Positions 22,280 through 29,360 of a DNA stretch of 29,360 nt are shown here, in pieces. Position numbers and translations under genes: made by a program. The notes under the pieces are model-generated. The model saw nothing but the letters and a program-made list of their open reading frames with translations, did no database searches and had not been told where the DNA came from. Each line of letters opens with the position of its first letter. Within the stretch, counting starts at the first letter, position 1. The DNA is from Pseudomonadota bacterium (lineage in GTDB: Bacteria; Chloroflexota; UBA6077; JAJPHF01): the NCBI GenBank assembly GCA_021325365.1, contig JAJPHF010000151.1, forward strand, positions 1 to 29,360. Direction: 5' to 3'.

Positions 22280-22534
22280 CTAGCTAAACGGCCCGGTGGG
22301 GAACGCGTCGCCAGGCACCGCCGGGTTGTCGAGCGGGCCCCCCTCCTGCTTGGTGATCCGCGCGTCCACGCCGAGCGTGTGCAGCGTCGCGCTGTCGCCG
22401 CTGCGCAGGGCTGCGTGCTCGTCGGGCGTCAGATCGTAGCCCGCTAGCGCGCCCGCCGGGTCGCTCTGCAGCCGCGCCCGGAACGCCGCGTCCGTGCTCG
22501 CGCGCTCGATCACCTGGTTCAATGCCTCGGACAT
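22280..22534 (-). CDS. Small leader-like peptide (NHLP/Nif11-style, possible RiPP precursor)
   Basis: 84 residues from an ATG with GGGAGA about 5 nt upstream; an in-frame ATG at 22582 would add 16 residues. Residues 1-50 (MSEALNQVIERASTDAAF, RLQSDPAGALAGYDLTPDE, ALRSGD) have the helical pattern xxDxxFRxxLxxDPxxALxxYxLTxxExxAL. It is shared by nitrile-hydratase-leader/Nif11-like RiPP leaders (for example the Os1348/Franean1_4349 groups) and by small LigA-type subunits. LGVDARITK then precedes a short Gly/Pro-rich tail ending PTGPFS that could be a core peptide. No maturation enzyme is visible nearby. The assignment rests on recalled family patterns; the function is unknown. Confidence 0.65.
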   Translation of the reverse strand: MSEALNQVIERASTDAAFRARLQSDPAGALAGYDLTPDEHAALRSGDSATLHTLGVDARITKQEGGPLDNPAVPGDAFPTGPFS

Positions 22535-22600
22535 CTCTATCTCCCTTTCTCCCTTCGCGCATCCGCGCTCCGTTAACGACATGATAGGTTCCGTTGCGGC

Positions 22601-22630
22601 GCGCCACTGTCAGCCCCGCGACAGTGGCGC
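22601..22630 (-). terminator. Inverted repeat between the substrate-binding protein and peptide genes
   Basis: GCGCCACTGTC (22601-22611) and GACAGTGGCGC (22620-22630) form a perfect 11-bp stem with an 8-nt loop. It lies downstream of the minus-strand substrate-binding protein gene and upstream of the peptide gene. There is no U-run on the minus strand. It could equally be an operator, since TTGACA-like sequence adjoins it. Confidence 0.45.
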
Positions 22631-22659
22631 TGTCAATTTTCGGACGTTGGGAGGACCGA

Positions 22660-23820
22660 TCACGGCTGGTAGGGGCCGAGCTGCTGGAGCGCCGCGTCCA
22701 GCCACGTGTAGTCCACGTACTGGTTCAGGTCCAGCGGCTCCCGGTAGTTCAGGTAGCCGCGGTCGGCGAAGAACTGCTGCTGCTGCTCCAGGTGCGCCAC
22801 ATTGATCCTGCCGTTCGGGTCCACGTACGACGGCACCGCGCGCATCACCAGGTCGGCGGGGATCTTCGTGTACTGCGAGATGATCTCGACGTCGCTCGGG
22901 TCCTTGAATTCGCTGCGGGCCAGCTCGCGCAGCGCCCGCAGGTAGCCGACCATGAAGCGCCGGGCGCCCTCGGGGTTGTCGCGGATGAATTGCTCGCCGT
23001 AGAGCAGCACCTGCGACTGACCGTTCGGGTCGGCGCCCTCCCGCGCGATGGACACGGCGATGCCGCGCTCGGTCGCCTGTGCCACGGTTGGCTCGATGAG
23101 GTCCGCCGCGTCTACCGAGCCGCCCTGCAGGCCCGCCAGCATGTCGGGGATGCCCAGGATCACCATGTCCACGTCGTCTAGCGTCAGCCCGCCCAGCCGC
23201 AGGTGCCGGTCCGCTAGCCACTCGCCATACACGCCCTTGCCGTTCACCGCCACGCGCTTGCCCCGCAAGTCCGCCGGCTTCGTGTAGAGCCCCGAATCGT
23301 AATTGTCCTTGCGCACCATCAGCGCCGCGCCCGAGAGCCCGTCCGGCCGCACGCCGCCGAGCGTCGCCACCATGCGGCTGGTGACGCCCTGGCTGAGCGC
23401 GTTCAGGAAGCCGGCGCCCGCTGAGCCGCCGGCCACGTCGATCTGGCCGTTGGCGAGGAACGGCATCGCCTGGTCGCTGCCGCCGAACTGCGTCCCCTCG
23501 ACCTCCAGGCCCAGCTCGCGCCAGTAGCCCTTCTCGAAGGCAACCATGAAGCTGCCGTGGGTCAGGAGCGGCAGGTAGGCGAGCTTCACCGTCGCCACCG
23601 GCGCGGGCGGCGCGGGCTGGGCGGCCGCGGCGGCGCCGCCCGCCGCGGCCGCATTGCTGGCCGGCACCGCGGCGGGCGCCCCGGACGGTGCGGCGGGCGG
23701 GCTTCCCGCGGGCGCCGCCGCGGTGCTCGCCGGCGCCGCGCTCGGCGCCCCGCACGCCAGGCCGACAAGCGAGAGGGCCAGATAGGCAGTCGCGAGCAGC
23801 GTGGCACGGTAGCGAGCCAT
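22660..23820 (-). CDS. ABC transporter substrate-binding lipoprotein, SsuA/THI5/NMT1 type
   Basis: 386 residues. Lipoprotein signal peptide with the lipobox LVGLACG (Cys at about 23), then an Ala/Pro/Gly linker to about 75. The periplasmic-binding domain begins VKLAYLPLLTHGSFMVAFEKGYWRELGLEVE, typical of SsuA/NMT1-like binding proteins for sulfonates, nitrate or pyrimidine precursors. It continues with ANGQIDVAGGSAGAGFLNAL, DLRGKRVAVNGKG and LQGGSVDAADLIEPTVAQA. No permease or ATPase gene is visible in the window, so the ligand cannot be deduced. The ATG is 3 nt after the stop codon of the Ddn-like gene, so the two are co-transcribed. Confidence 0.9.
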   Translation of the reverse strand: MARYRATLLATAYLALSLVGLACGAPSAAPASTAAAPAGSPPAAPSGAPAAVPASNAAAAGGAAAAAQPAPPAPVATVKLAYLPLLTHGSFMVAFEKGYWRELGLEVEGTQFGGSDQAMPFLANGQIDVAGGSAGAGFLNALSQGVTSRMVATLGGVRPDGLSGAALMVRKDNYDSGLYTKPADLRGKRVAVNGKGVYGEWLADRHLRLGGLTLDDVDMVILGIPDMLAGLQGGSVDAADLIEPTVAQATERGIAVSIAREGADPNGQSQVLLYGEQFIRDNPEGARRFMVGYLRALRELARSEFKDPSDVEIISQYTKIPADLVMRAVPSYVDPNGRINVAHLEQQQQFFADRGYLNYREPLDLNQYVDYTWLDAALQQLGPYQP

Positions 23821-23823
23821 GTC

Positions 23824-24318
23824 CTATACGCCCCTTTCCGGTGCGCGCCGCGGGCGAAAGGCGACCATCGGCAGCGATGCCGCGAACGCCCGCAGCGCGG
23901 CCTCCGACCGACCGAACGGAATGCCCAACAGCCGCGCGCCGATCCAGGCCGCTAGCGGATGGGCGCGCTCATAGCCGCGCAGCATCGCATACCGCTCGTC
24001 CGGTGTCAAGAACTGCTGGGCTGGCGTGTAACGCACCCCCGCCGTCTGCACGCGGAGGGCGGGCCGCGCCTGGATGTTGCGATACCAGTCGGCGCGGTTC
24101 TGCCACGCGGCCGCGACAATGCTCTCGCGCGTGGCCGGGTCGTAGTGGACCACCTCCAGCACCGTGCGGCGGACCCGGCCGGTCTTGCGCCCGCGATGCG
24201 TGAGCAGCAGGAAGCGGTGCCCGAGCAGCCAGCCCAGTCGCAGCCGGTACAGCCAGATCGGTAGCCGCAACACCAGGCGCAGCAGCCCGCGGGGTCGCCT
24301 CCGAAAGTGACTGGCCAT
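23824..24318 (-). CDS. Ddn-like nitroreductase family (deazaflavin/F420-dependent) oxidoreductase
   Basis: 164 residues. After a basic N-terminus (RRRPRGLLRLVLRLPIWLY) comes the family motif FLLLTHRGRKTGRVRRTVLEVV, then AAAWQNRADWYRNIQARPAL, as in the split-barrel F420H2-dependent Ddn/FGD-type proteins. Such enzymes reduce nitroaromatics, quinones or other small acceptors using F420H2. The ATG at 24318 follows GCGGGGGCGGT; a GTG at 24351 is less likely. It is just upstream of the substrate-binding lipoprotein in the same transcript. Presence of F420 in the organism is inferred from the family only. Confidence 0.88.
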   Translation of the reverse strand: MASHFRRRPRGLLRLVLRLPIWLYRLRLGWLLGHRFLLLTHRGRKTGRVRRTVLEVVHYDPATRESIVAAAWQNRADWYRNIQARPALRVQTAGVRYTPAQQFLTPDERYAMLRGYERAHPLAAWIGARLLGIPFGRSEAALRAFAASLPMVAFRPRRAPERGV

Positions 24319-24445
24319 ACCGCCCCCGCGGCTATGTGCGTCCGACCACACGTCAGCAGCCCGCCGCGTGCCCGCCGCCCGGCTGCCGACTCCGCTGCAT
24401 CGGGGCTATCTCTGAGCGTACCGAGATGAGAAGGGACAAGGACAT

Positions 24446-24475
24446 GCCGGGTGCTTGTCACCACAAGCGCCCGGC
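24446..24475 (-). terminator. Stem-loop after the amidohydrolase gene
   Basis: GCCGGGTGCTTG (24446-24457) pairs with CAAGCGCCCGGC (24464-24475) with one wobble and a 6-nt loop, 12 bp past the minus-strand stop codon. There is no long U-run, but CATGTCCTTGTCCCTT follows. Confidence 0.55.
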
Positions 24476-24487
24476 ACGTTAGCCGGG

Positions 24488-25459
24488 CTAGCCGGCCGCC
24501 GCCGCCGTTGGGCGGTTGGCGCGCGCGAGCGCGGCCGCGGCGTTGCCGTCCAGGATCGCTTGCTTCTCGGCGTCGCTGATGCGCGCCTCGGCCACCGCCC
24601 GCCGCGTCCAGGCCATGCCGAAGCTGGTGCCGTCGGTGCCGCAGACGATCTTCTCCGCGCCGTACACCGCGACGGCCATCTCGATCGCGCGCGAGCCGAA
24701 CGAGTTGCAGTCCACCAGCATGCGGGTCGCGCGGATCCGCTTGGACGGCAGCTCCTCGTCCGGCCGATCCATCATGTAGCGATGATCGAGGCGTTCGATC
24801 TCGAAGGGGATGTTGCCGCCGAGGTTGTGGCTGATGACGGTCACGTTGGGGTAGGCGTCCAGGAAGTCGGTCATGCAGAAGGTGATCATGTTCGAGGAGA
24901 TGCGGGCCTGCATGTCCAGGGTGCCGCGGCGCGCGGTCCCGTTGTCGGACAGGTCCAGCCGGCGCGGCTCCGGGTCGTCGGCGATCGGGCCGTAGTGGAC
25001 CAGGAAGAGCGCCGCGCGCTTCTCGCCCGCCGCGAAGATCGGCCGGAACCGCTCCGCGCGGCGCAGGGTCAGGAAGCCGTCGCCGGGCAGCACGGCGCCC
25101 ACCATGCCCGGTAGCTCCATCGCCCGCTCGAACTCGTCGATCATGGCGCCCATGTCCGCGCTCGGCAGGAGGGCGAACCCCGAGTAGCGCTCGGGGTAGG
25201 CGCTGCACGCCGCGGCCGTCGTGTCGTTGAACGTGCGGCACAGGGGGAGCGCCTCCGCCAGGGGCCGCGAGTCGACGCCGCCGACCGGGCTCAGCGACAG
25301 GACGCCCCGGGTGAAGCCGTGCTCGTCCATCTCGGCCAGCCGGGTCTCTGCCGTGTCGAACCGTCCGGTATCGACCGGAATCTTCGGCGGCTCGGTGCGC
25401 TCGCGGAGCGCGTCGTACAGCGCCTTGGGCATCCAGTGGGCGTGCATGTCGATCGGCAT
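24488..25459 (-). CDS. Amidohydrolase 2 family metal-dependent hydrolase (ACMSD-like)
   Basis: 323 residues from an ATG with GGAGGAGTGGAG upstream. The first metal motif is PIDMHAHWMP (HxH) at the very start. The TIM-barrel course includes FALLPSADMGAMIDEFERAM, MVGAVLPGDGF, LVHYGPI, VISHNLGGNIPFEIERLDHRY (the metal His) and the catalytic Asp in CGTDGTSFG. This is the pattern of aminocarboxymuconate-semialdehyde decarboxylase, gamma-resorcylate decarboxylase and related hydrolases, so the reaction may be a non-oxidative decarboxylation or a hydrolysis. It lies downstream of the molybdenum hydroxylase but has its own promoter (25559-25587). Confidence 0.88.
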   Translation of the reverse strand: MPIDMHAHWMPKALYDALRERTEPPKIPVDTGRFDTAETRLAEMDEHGFTRGVLSLSPVGGVDSRPLAEALPLCRTFNDTTAAACSAYPERYSGFALLPSADMGAMIDEFERAMELPGMVGAVLPGDGFLTLRRAERFRPIFAAGEKRAALFLVHYGPIADDPEPRRLDLSDNGTARRGTLDMQARISSNMITFCMTDFLDAYPNVTVISHNLGGNIPFEIERLDHRYMMDRPDEELPSKRIRATRMLVDCNSFGSRAIEMAVAVYGAEKIVCGTDGTSFGMAWTRRAVAEARISDAEKQAILDGNAAAALARANRPTAAAAG

Positions 25460-25558
25460 AGCGCTCTCCACTCCTCCGTAGCCGCCTACCGCCGTCGGGA
25501 CCGCTCCGTCGCCAGGCCGCGCACCCGCCCGTCTCCTGACGAGCCGCACCGGCGCGGA

Positions 25559-25587
25559 ATGCTAGCCCATGTGCTGGAACGTGTCAA
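25559..25587 (-). promoter_or_regulatory. Sigma70-type promoter of the amidohydrolase gene
   Basis: A consensus TTGACA (25582-25587, minus strand), 17-bp spacer, then TAGCAT (25559-25564). It lies about 95 bp upstream of the ATG, leaving a leader in which I see no obvious structure. Confidence 0.7.
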
Positions 25588-25639
25588 CGGGAACGGCCAC
25601 GCCGAGCCGCACCCAACCGTTGTGCGCGCTTTATCCCGT

Positions 25640-27997
25640 TTATCCGTGTACTGGCCCGAGCTTGCCGAGGGCGCGGAGGACCTTCTCGGGCGTGAAGGGC
25701 ACGGAGTCGAGGTACACGCCGATGGCGTCGGCGATGGCGTTGTTGATCGCGGGCGCCGTGCAGGGGATCGAGGTCTGCGACATGCCCTTCGCGCCGAACG
25801 GGCCGGGGCCGTCGCCGTGCTCCACGATGTCCACGTGGAACGCCGCCGGCACGTCGCGCAGCAGCGGCAGGCGGTACTGGAACGGGTCGGCGTTCAGCAG
25901 CTGCCCCTCCTCGTACCGCACCTCCTCGAACAGCGCGTTGCCCAGCCCCATGATCGCGCCGCCCTCGATCTGGCGCTGCGCCGACATATGATGGATCGTC
26001 TTGCCCGCATCCGACGCCGCCGCGTACTGGACGACGCGCACCTCGCCGGTGTCGGCGTCCACCTCCACCTCGGCCGCGGCGGCGCCCGGCGACCAGTGGT
26101 CGAGGCCGCCGAACGCCTGGTCCAGCGTGTGCGGCGAGCTGTACGAGCCGATGCCCTTCAGCATCACGTTGCCCTTGAAGGCGCGGCTGATCTCGGAGAA
26201 GCTGTAGCTCTCGTCGCCTCGCCAGACGCGGCCGTCGGCCACGCGCCAGTCCTCGGGCCGGCCGCCCTTCGCCTGGCTCGCGGCGTCGGCGATCTCGCGC
26301 TTGAGGTTCTCGCAGGCCGCCTGCACCGCCGAGCCCATCTGCACGGTCGTGCGCTGGGCGTTCGTGCCGCCGAACGGCAGGTCGTTGCTCGTGTCGGGGT
26401 CGCCCACGCGCACCAGGCTCTCGGGGATGCCCAGCGTGCGGGCCGCGATCACGGCGATGATCGTGTACACGCCGGTGCCCAGGTCGGGCGCGTTGTGGCT
26501 GATCTTCACACTGCCGTCGCGGTACAGCGTCGCCATGGCGTAGGTGCGCCCGACTCCTTGCGCCCCGTGGCGCAGCGACACCGCCAGCCCCTTGCCGCGT
26601 AGCAGGTGCGGCGCGCTGCCCCGGCCGGCGCGGCCCGCCCGCCCGTCCCAGCGGATCGCCTCGACCACCCGCTGCATCAGCTCGCCGAAGTCGGTGTCGA
26701 TGGGCGGCGTGTCGGCCACGAACTCCTCGCCGCGCACGCGCCACTTGTCGGTCACGTACTCGCCGCGTCGCAGCAGGTTGCGCTCGCGGAAGGTGATCGG
26801 ATCAAGGCCCAGCTTGCGCGCCACGCTGTCCATCGTGCTCTCGACGCCAAACGTCGTCTGCGTCTTGCCCGTGCCGCGGAAGGTGCCGGCGGGCACCTTG
26901 TTCGTGTACGCCGTGCGAGCGCGCACGCGGTAGTGGGGCAGGCGGTAGGCGCCCCAGGCGGAGATGCAGGCGTTATGCGTGGCGATGCCGCCGGCCGTGT
27001 GGTAGGCGCCGGTGTCCACGTCCAGCGTCACGTCGAGCGCGACCAGCGTGCCGTCGGCCTTCACGCCCACGCGCGCCCGGTAGGTCATCGCGTGGCGGGC
27101 GTTGGCGCGGAAGCTCTCCTCGGCGGTGGCGACGTACTTGATCGGCCGCCCGACGATGCGGGACAGCCCGAGCGCCGCCAGCATGACCGGCAGGAACTGC
27201 TTGGCGCCGAAGCCGCCGCCGACGTAGGGCACGCGCACGCGCACCTGCTCAGGGGGAATGCCGAGCAGCGTGGCGATCGGCTCGGCGATGCCGTAGGGCT
27301 TCTCGGTGGGCGCCCATAGCTCGGCCTCGTCGGGCGTGGCGTAGGCGACGAACGAACTAGCCGGCTCCATCGGGTGGTGGAAGATCGTGCTCGACTGGAA
27401 CGTCTCCTCGAAGATGCGATCGGCCTCGGCAAAGCCCCGCTCGACGTCGCCCCACTCCAGGCTGTCTTCGAGTGCCAGGTTGTTGCCGCGGTCCTCGTGG
27501 ACGAGCGGGGCGCCGGGCGTCAGCGCCTCGGCCGCGGAGAACACCGCCGGCAGCACCTCGTATTCCACGTCGATGAGGCTGACGGCGTGGCGGGCGGTGC
27601 GGAGATCCGTGGCAGCCACCAGGGCGAGCAGGTCCCCGTCGAAGCGCGCCTTGTCGGTGGTCAGCCAGCGCTGGTCGGCGGTGCCGCCAGCCGCGCCGGC
27701 CTCGTGGCGCACGGGCTCGACGCGCGTGTCGGGGTCCAGGCCGCCCAGGTGCTCGCGGTCGAGCACGCCGAGCACGCCCGGCAGCGCCAGCGCCCGCGAG
27801 GCGTCGATGGACACGATGCGGGCGTGGGAGTAGGGGCTGCGCAGCGCGGCGGCGTAGACCATGCCGGGCAGCGCCGGCAGGTCCTCGACGTACTTCGCCG
27901 CGCCGGTGACCTTGGCGCGCGCGTCCACGCGCGGCTGGTCCTCCCACGCCTCGACCGCCCGCGGCTGCCCTGCCCCGCGCCGTATCTCCGTCGCCAT
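25640..27997 (-). CDS. Xanthine dehydrogenase-family molybdopterin-binding (large) subunit
   Basis: 785 residues from an ATG with a strong AGGAGGTG site. The aldehyde oxidase/xanthine dehydrogenase a/b-hammerhead domain comes first (RVDARAKVTGAAKYVEDL, YAAALRSPYSHARI). The MoCo-binding domain has FHHPMEPASSF, VGGGFGAKQ, the TFRGTGKTQTTFGVESTMD loop, LGTGVYT, EGGAIMGLGNALFEE and GPFGAKGMSQTSIPCTAPAINNAIADAIG. In most relatives the last reads GAKGxGE, with Glu as catalytic base. Here Gln replaces it, and the loop lacks the CoxL AYRCSFR sequence. No [2Fe-2S] or FAD subunit genes lie nearby. Hydroxylase of an unknown N-heterocycle or aldehyde, or a divergent homologue. Confidence 0.9.
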   Translation of the reverse strand: MATEIRRGAGQPRAVEAWEDQPRVDARAKVTGAAKYVEDLPALPGMVYAAALRSPYSHARIVSIDASRALALPGVLGVLDREHLGGLDPDTRVEPVRHEAGAAGGTADQRWLTTDKARFDGDLLALVAATDLRTARHAVSLIDVEYEVLPAVFSAAEALTPGAPLVHEDRGNNLALEDSLEWGDVERGFAEADRIFEETFQSSTIFHHPMEPASSFVAYATPDEAELWAPTEKPYGIAEPIATLLGIPPEQVRVRVPYVGGGFGAKQFLPVMLAALGLSRIVGRPIKYVATAEESFRANARHAMTYRARVGVKADGTLVALDVTLDVDTGAYHTAGGIATHNACISAWGAYRLPHYRVRARTAYTNKVPAGTFRGTGKTQTTFGVESTMDSVARKLGLDPITFRERNLLRRGEYVTDKWRVRGEEFVADTPPIDTDFGELMQRVVEAIRWDGRAGRAGRGSAPHLLRGKGLAVSLRHGAQGVGRTYAMATLYRDGSVKISHNAPDLGTGVYTIIAVIAARTLGIPESLVRVGDPDTSNDLPFGGTNAQRTTVQMGSAVQAACENLKREIADAASQAKGGRPEDWRVADGRVWRGDESYSFSEISRAFKGNVMLKGIGSYSSPHTLDQAFGGLDHWSPGAAAAEVEVDADTGEVRVVQYAAASDAGKTIHHMSAQRQIEGGAIMGLGNALFEEVRYEEGQLLNADPFQYRLPLLRDVPAAFHVDIVEHGDGPGPFGAKGMSQTSIPCTAPAINNAIADAIGVYLDSVPFTPEKVLRALGKLGPVHG

Positions 27998-28032
27998 CGC
28001 CCACCTCCTGTCGCCCGGCCCCGGTGCCCGGC

Positions 28033-28041
28033 AGTGTAGCA
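28033..28041 (-). promoter_or_regulatory. Extended -10 promoter of the molybdopterin hydroxylase gene
   Basis: TGCTACACT on the minus strand (-10 at 28033-28038), about 35 bp upstream of the ATG. It is identical to the extended -10 at 12778-12786 and similar to TGCTATAAT at 7127-7135. A poor GTGAGA-like -35 lies about 17 bp upstream. Confidence 0.5.
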
Positions 28042-28249
28042 CAGCGCCCGCCCGCTCTCACCCCATCTCTCGTGGACGGGTGATCCGACGCTTTACCCGC
28101 AGACGCATACGCCAGCCGTTCAAAAGGGCACGCTAAGCGCTAAGGTAGGATGTCATGGGTGCTTACAGGCTCGTGGGGCGGGCGCCCGGTCGTCGCCGGT
28201 GCCCGCTCGCCTGGCCGATCTCTGCCAATAGGCTACAGGAGTGATTGCC

Positions 28250-28837
28250 ATGCCCGGCACCGTACGTCCGGTCGTCGACGAGCGCGACGGCCTGCTCGCC
28301 TTCCTGGCACAGCAGCGCGATGGCCTCCGCTTCGCCGTCCACGGCCTGACTGACGAGCAGGCCACGTCCAAGCCCACCGTCAGCGCCCTCAGCCTTGCGG
28401 GCCTGATCAAGCACGCCGCCCGCGTCGAGCGGTACTGGATCGTCGGGATCCTGGCGCAGCGTCCGTTGCCCGAGATGCAGACCCAGGACTACGAAGCCGG
28501 CTTCCGGCTCGAGGCCGGGGAGACGCTGGCCAGTGTGCTCGACAACTACGCGGCGACGGCGGCGGAGACGGAAGCGATCATCGGCGCGATCCCCGATATG
28601 GGGCAGCCGGTGCCGGTGCCGAAAGGCGTGCCGTGGTTCCCCCAGGACGTCGAGGCGTGGTCCGTCCGCTGGGTGCTGCTCCACCTCATCCAGGAGACGG
28701 CGCGGCACGCCGGCCACGCCGACATCATCCGCGAATCGCTGGACGGCCAGACCATGTACGAGCTGATGGCGGCGTCCGAGGGGTGGCTGGACGACCTGAA
28801 GCGCTGGCAAGCCGAGTACGCGAGCGGCCAAGAATAA
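28250..28837 (+). CDS. DinB-family protein (DUF664-like)
   Basis: 195 residues from an ATG with AGGAG 8 nt upstream; a GTG at 28241 is less likely. It is a four-helix bundle with the three-His metal site of the DinB/YfiT superfamily: His in LAGLIKHAARVERYW and two His in LLHLIQETARHAGHADIIRE. Members are metal-dependent enzymes, often thiol (mycothiol or bacillithiol) transferases, or proteins of unknown function. It is monocistronic with no informative neighbours. The 250 bp upstream shows only GC-rich inverted repeats and no clear promoter. Confidence 0.9.
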   Translation: MPGTVRPVVDERDGLLAFLAQQRDGLRFAVHGLTDEQATSKPTVSALSLAGLIKHAARVERYWIVGILAQRPLPEMQTQDYEAGFRLEAGETLASVLDNYAATAAETEAIIGAIPDMGQPVPVPKGVPWFPQDVEAWSVRWVLLHLIQETARHAGHADIIRESLDGQTMYELMAASEGWLDDLKRWQAEYASGQE

Positions 28838-28944
28838 CGCCTTGCCGCCGAGCGAGCCTGGACCAATCCCCGCCCGGGGGGCGGCTATCCCGCTCGCCCC
28901 GCAGGGACGGGCAAGACGCCCGTGATCCCAGGCGGACGGCCGGG

Positions 28945-29229
28945 CTAGTGCTGCCGGACCTCCATATGGTCGACGAGCCCGCCGCGCAGGCGGTAGACGT
29001 GCTGGACCACGGTGTCGGCCAGCAGCGCGCCGGCGTGGTCCCGCACTACCTGGTGGACCTCGACCGCCACCCGGCCGTCCGGCTCCAGGCGGAAGCGTTG
29101 CGGCTCGACGTGCGGGTCGATCATCGCGAACTGCCGCGCCCAGTAGTCGCGGACCGCGGCGTGTCCGTGCAGGCGGGTGCCTTCCAGCACGTTCGGCCAG
29201 TCGACCTCGGGGTGCAGCGTCGCCATCAC
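28945..29229 (-). CDS. SnoaL/NTF2-like protein, probably 5'-truncated
   Basis: 94 residues. MATLHPEVDWPNVLEGTRLHGHAAVRDYWARQFAMIDPHVEPQRF-type sequence is the polyketide-cyclase/SnoaL-like NTF2 fold, ending DTVVQHVYRLRGGLVDHMEV. The family usually has 25-35 more residues at the N-terminus. The frame upstream of the Met does read EKPYFNARDVDSV, which fits the family (FNARDVDxV), but then meets a TAG at about 29271 with no start codon before it. The gene is therefore either a short variant starting at this GTG/ATG or a remnant cut at about 29270. The ribosome binding site is weak. Confidence 0.65.
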   Translation of the reverse strand: MMATLHPEVDWPNVLEGTRLHGHAAVRDYWARQFAMIDPHVEPQRFRLEPDGRVAVEVHQVVRDHAGALLADTVVQHVYRLRGGLVDHMEVRQH

Positions 29230-29317
29230 GCTGTCGACGTCGCGCGCGTTGAAGTAGGGCTTTTCACTGCTCTAGTGAGATGGTAGAACAAGCGTCACCG
29301 AAGGGAGGTGGCGCGCG

Positions 29318-29360
29318 ATGGAGTGGGGCGAGCCGGTCCATCCGCAGAGTGTGTTAGCGC
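29318..29360 (+). CDS. Start of an unidentified gene cut by the window edge
   Basis: ATG with GGGAGGTGG about 7 nt upstream. The first residues are MEWGEPVHPQSVLA and the frame stays open to the last base. Too short to identify. Confidence 0.4.
   Translation, partial: MEWGEPVHPQSVLA

Noticed and set aside
22634..22640. TTGACA (minus strand) as a -35 for the leader-like peptide gene
   Set aside because: No acceptable -10 lies 16-18 bp downstream; the site overlaps the inverted repeat.
25640..27997. Carbon monoxide dehydrogenase large subunit (CoxL)
   Set aside because: The AYRCSFR active-site loop of form I CoxL is absent; the loop reads TFRGTGKTQ.

Overview
The window is very GC-rich, densely packed bacterial chromosome. 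It looks like a member of the Chloroflexota (a Thermomicrobia/Sphaerobacter-like lineage is my guess). The reasons are the order rplI - dnaB - DnaD-domain gene - DnaC-like loader, the Thr/Ala/Pro-rich surface protein ending in a PESDSL-type tail, an F420-type (Ddn-like) oxidoreductase, DinB and SnoaL-type proteins, and many small GC-rich palindromic repeats. Taxonomy is an inference from gene content only.

Region 1 (1-5760, minus strand) is a tightly spaced operon thiL - tsaE - tsaB - rimI - polA, read leftwards from a good promoter at 5669-5697. polA runs off the left edge. It lacks the proofreading residues and carries an in-frame insertion of about 100 codons made of palindromic repeats. 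Region 2 (5761-6894) is a secreted, anchored surface protein on the minus strand.

Region 3 (7127-12741, plus strand) is a replication cluster: rplI, a DnaB helicase split by a full-length homing-endonuclease intein, a DnaD-domain protein also carrying palindromic repeats in frame, and a DnaC/IstB-like loader with two complete AAA+ modules in tandem. Region 4 (12778-17462) holds a secreted two-repeat protein, a convergent minus-strand group (fold-type III PLP decarboxylase-like protein, MOSC protein, SixA-like phosphatase) and a glycosyltransferase. Region 5 (17465-19995) has a second glycosyltransferase preceded by a relic of a similar gene start, and a GarR-like reductase. Two MITE-like elements with GACCTAAC-type inverted ends lie either side of the reductase.

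Region 6 (19996-22534) has a cupin, a NifS/IscS-type cysteine desulfurase and, directly after it, what I consider the most important item. This is a glutaredoxin in which the first Cys of CxxC is an in-frame TGA followed by a plausible bacterial SECIS hairpin, so it is a probable selenoprotein (U13-V-Y-C16). A strong 17-bp hairpin separates it from a small leader-like (NHLP/Nif11-style, possible RiPP precursor) peptide gene. Region 7 (22660-29360) is accessory metabolism: a substrate-binding lipoprotein, a Ddn-like oxidoreductase, an amidohydrolase, a molybdopterin hydroxylase large subunit with an altered catalytic motif, a DinB protein, a SnoaL-like protein that looks 5'-truncated, and the first codons of another gene at the right edge.

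Two repeat systems stand out. One consists of GC-rich palindromes around CCCTCTCCC/GGGAGAGGG, which enter reading frames. The other consists of heptanucleotide tandem arrays (AGCTATC-like) in inverted pairs that fill intergenic gaps and supply start or stop codons. I saw no tRNA, rRNA or CRISPR. No stretch longer than 300 bases is without a gene; the largest gap is 6895-7175.
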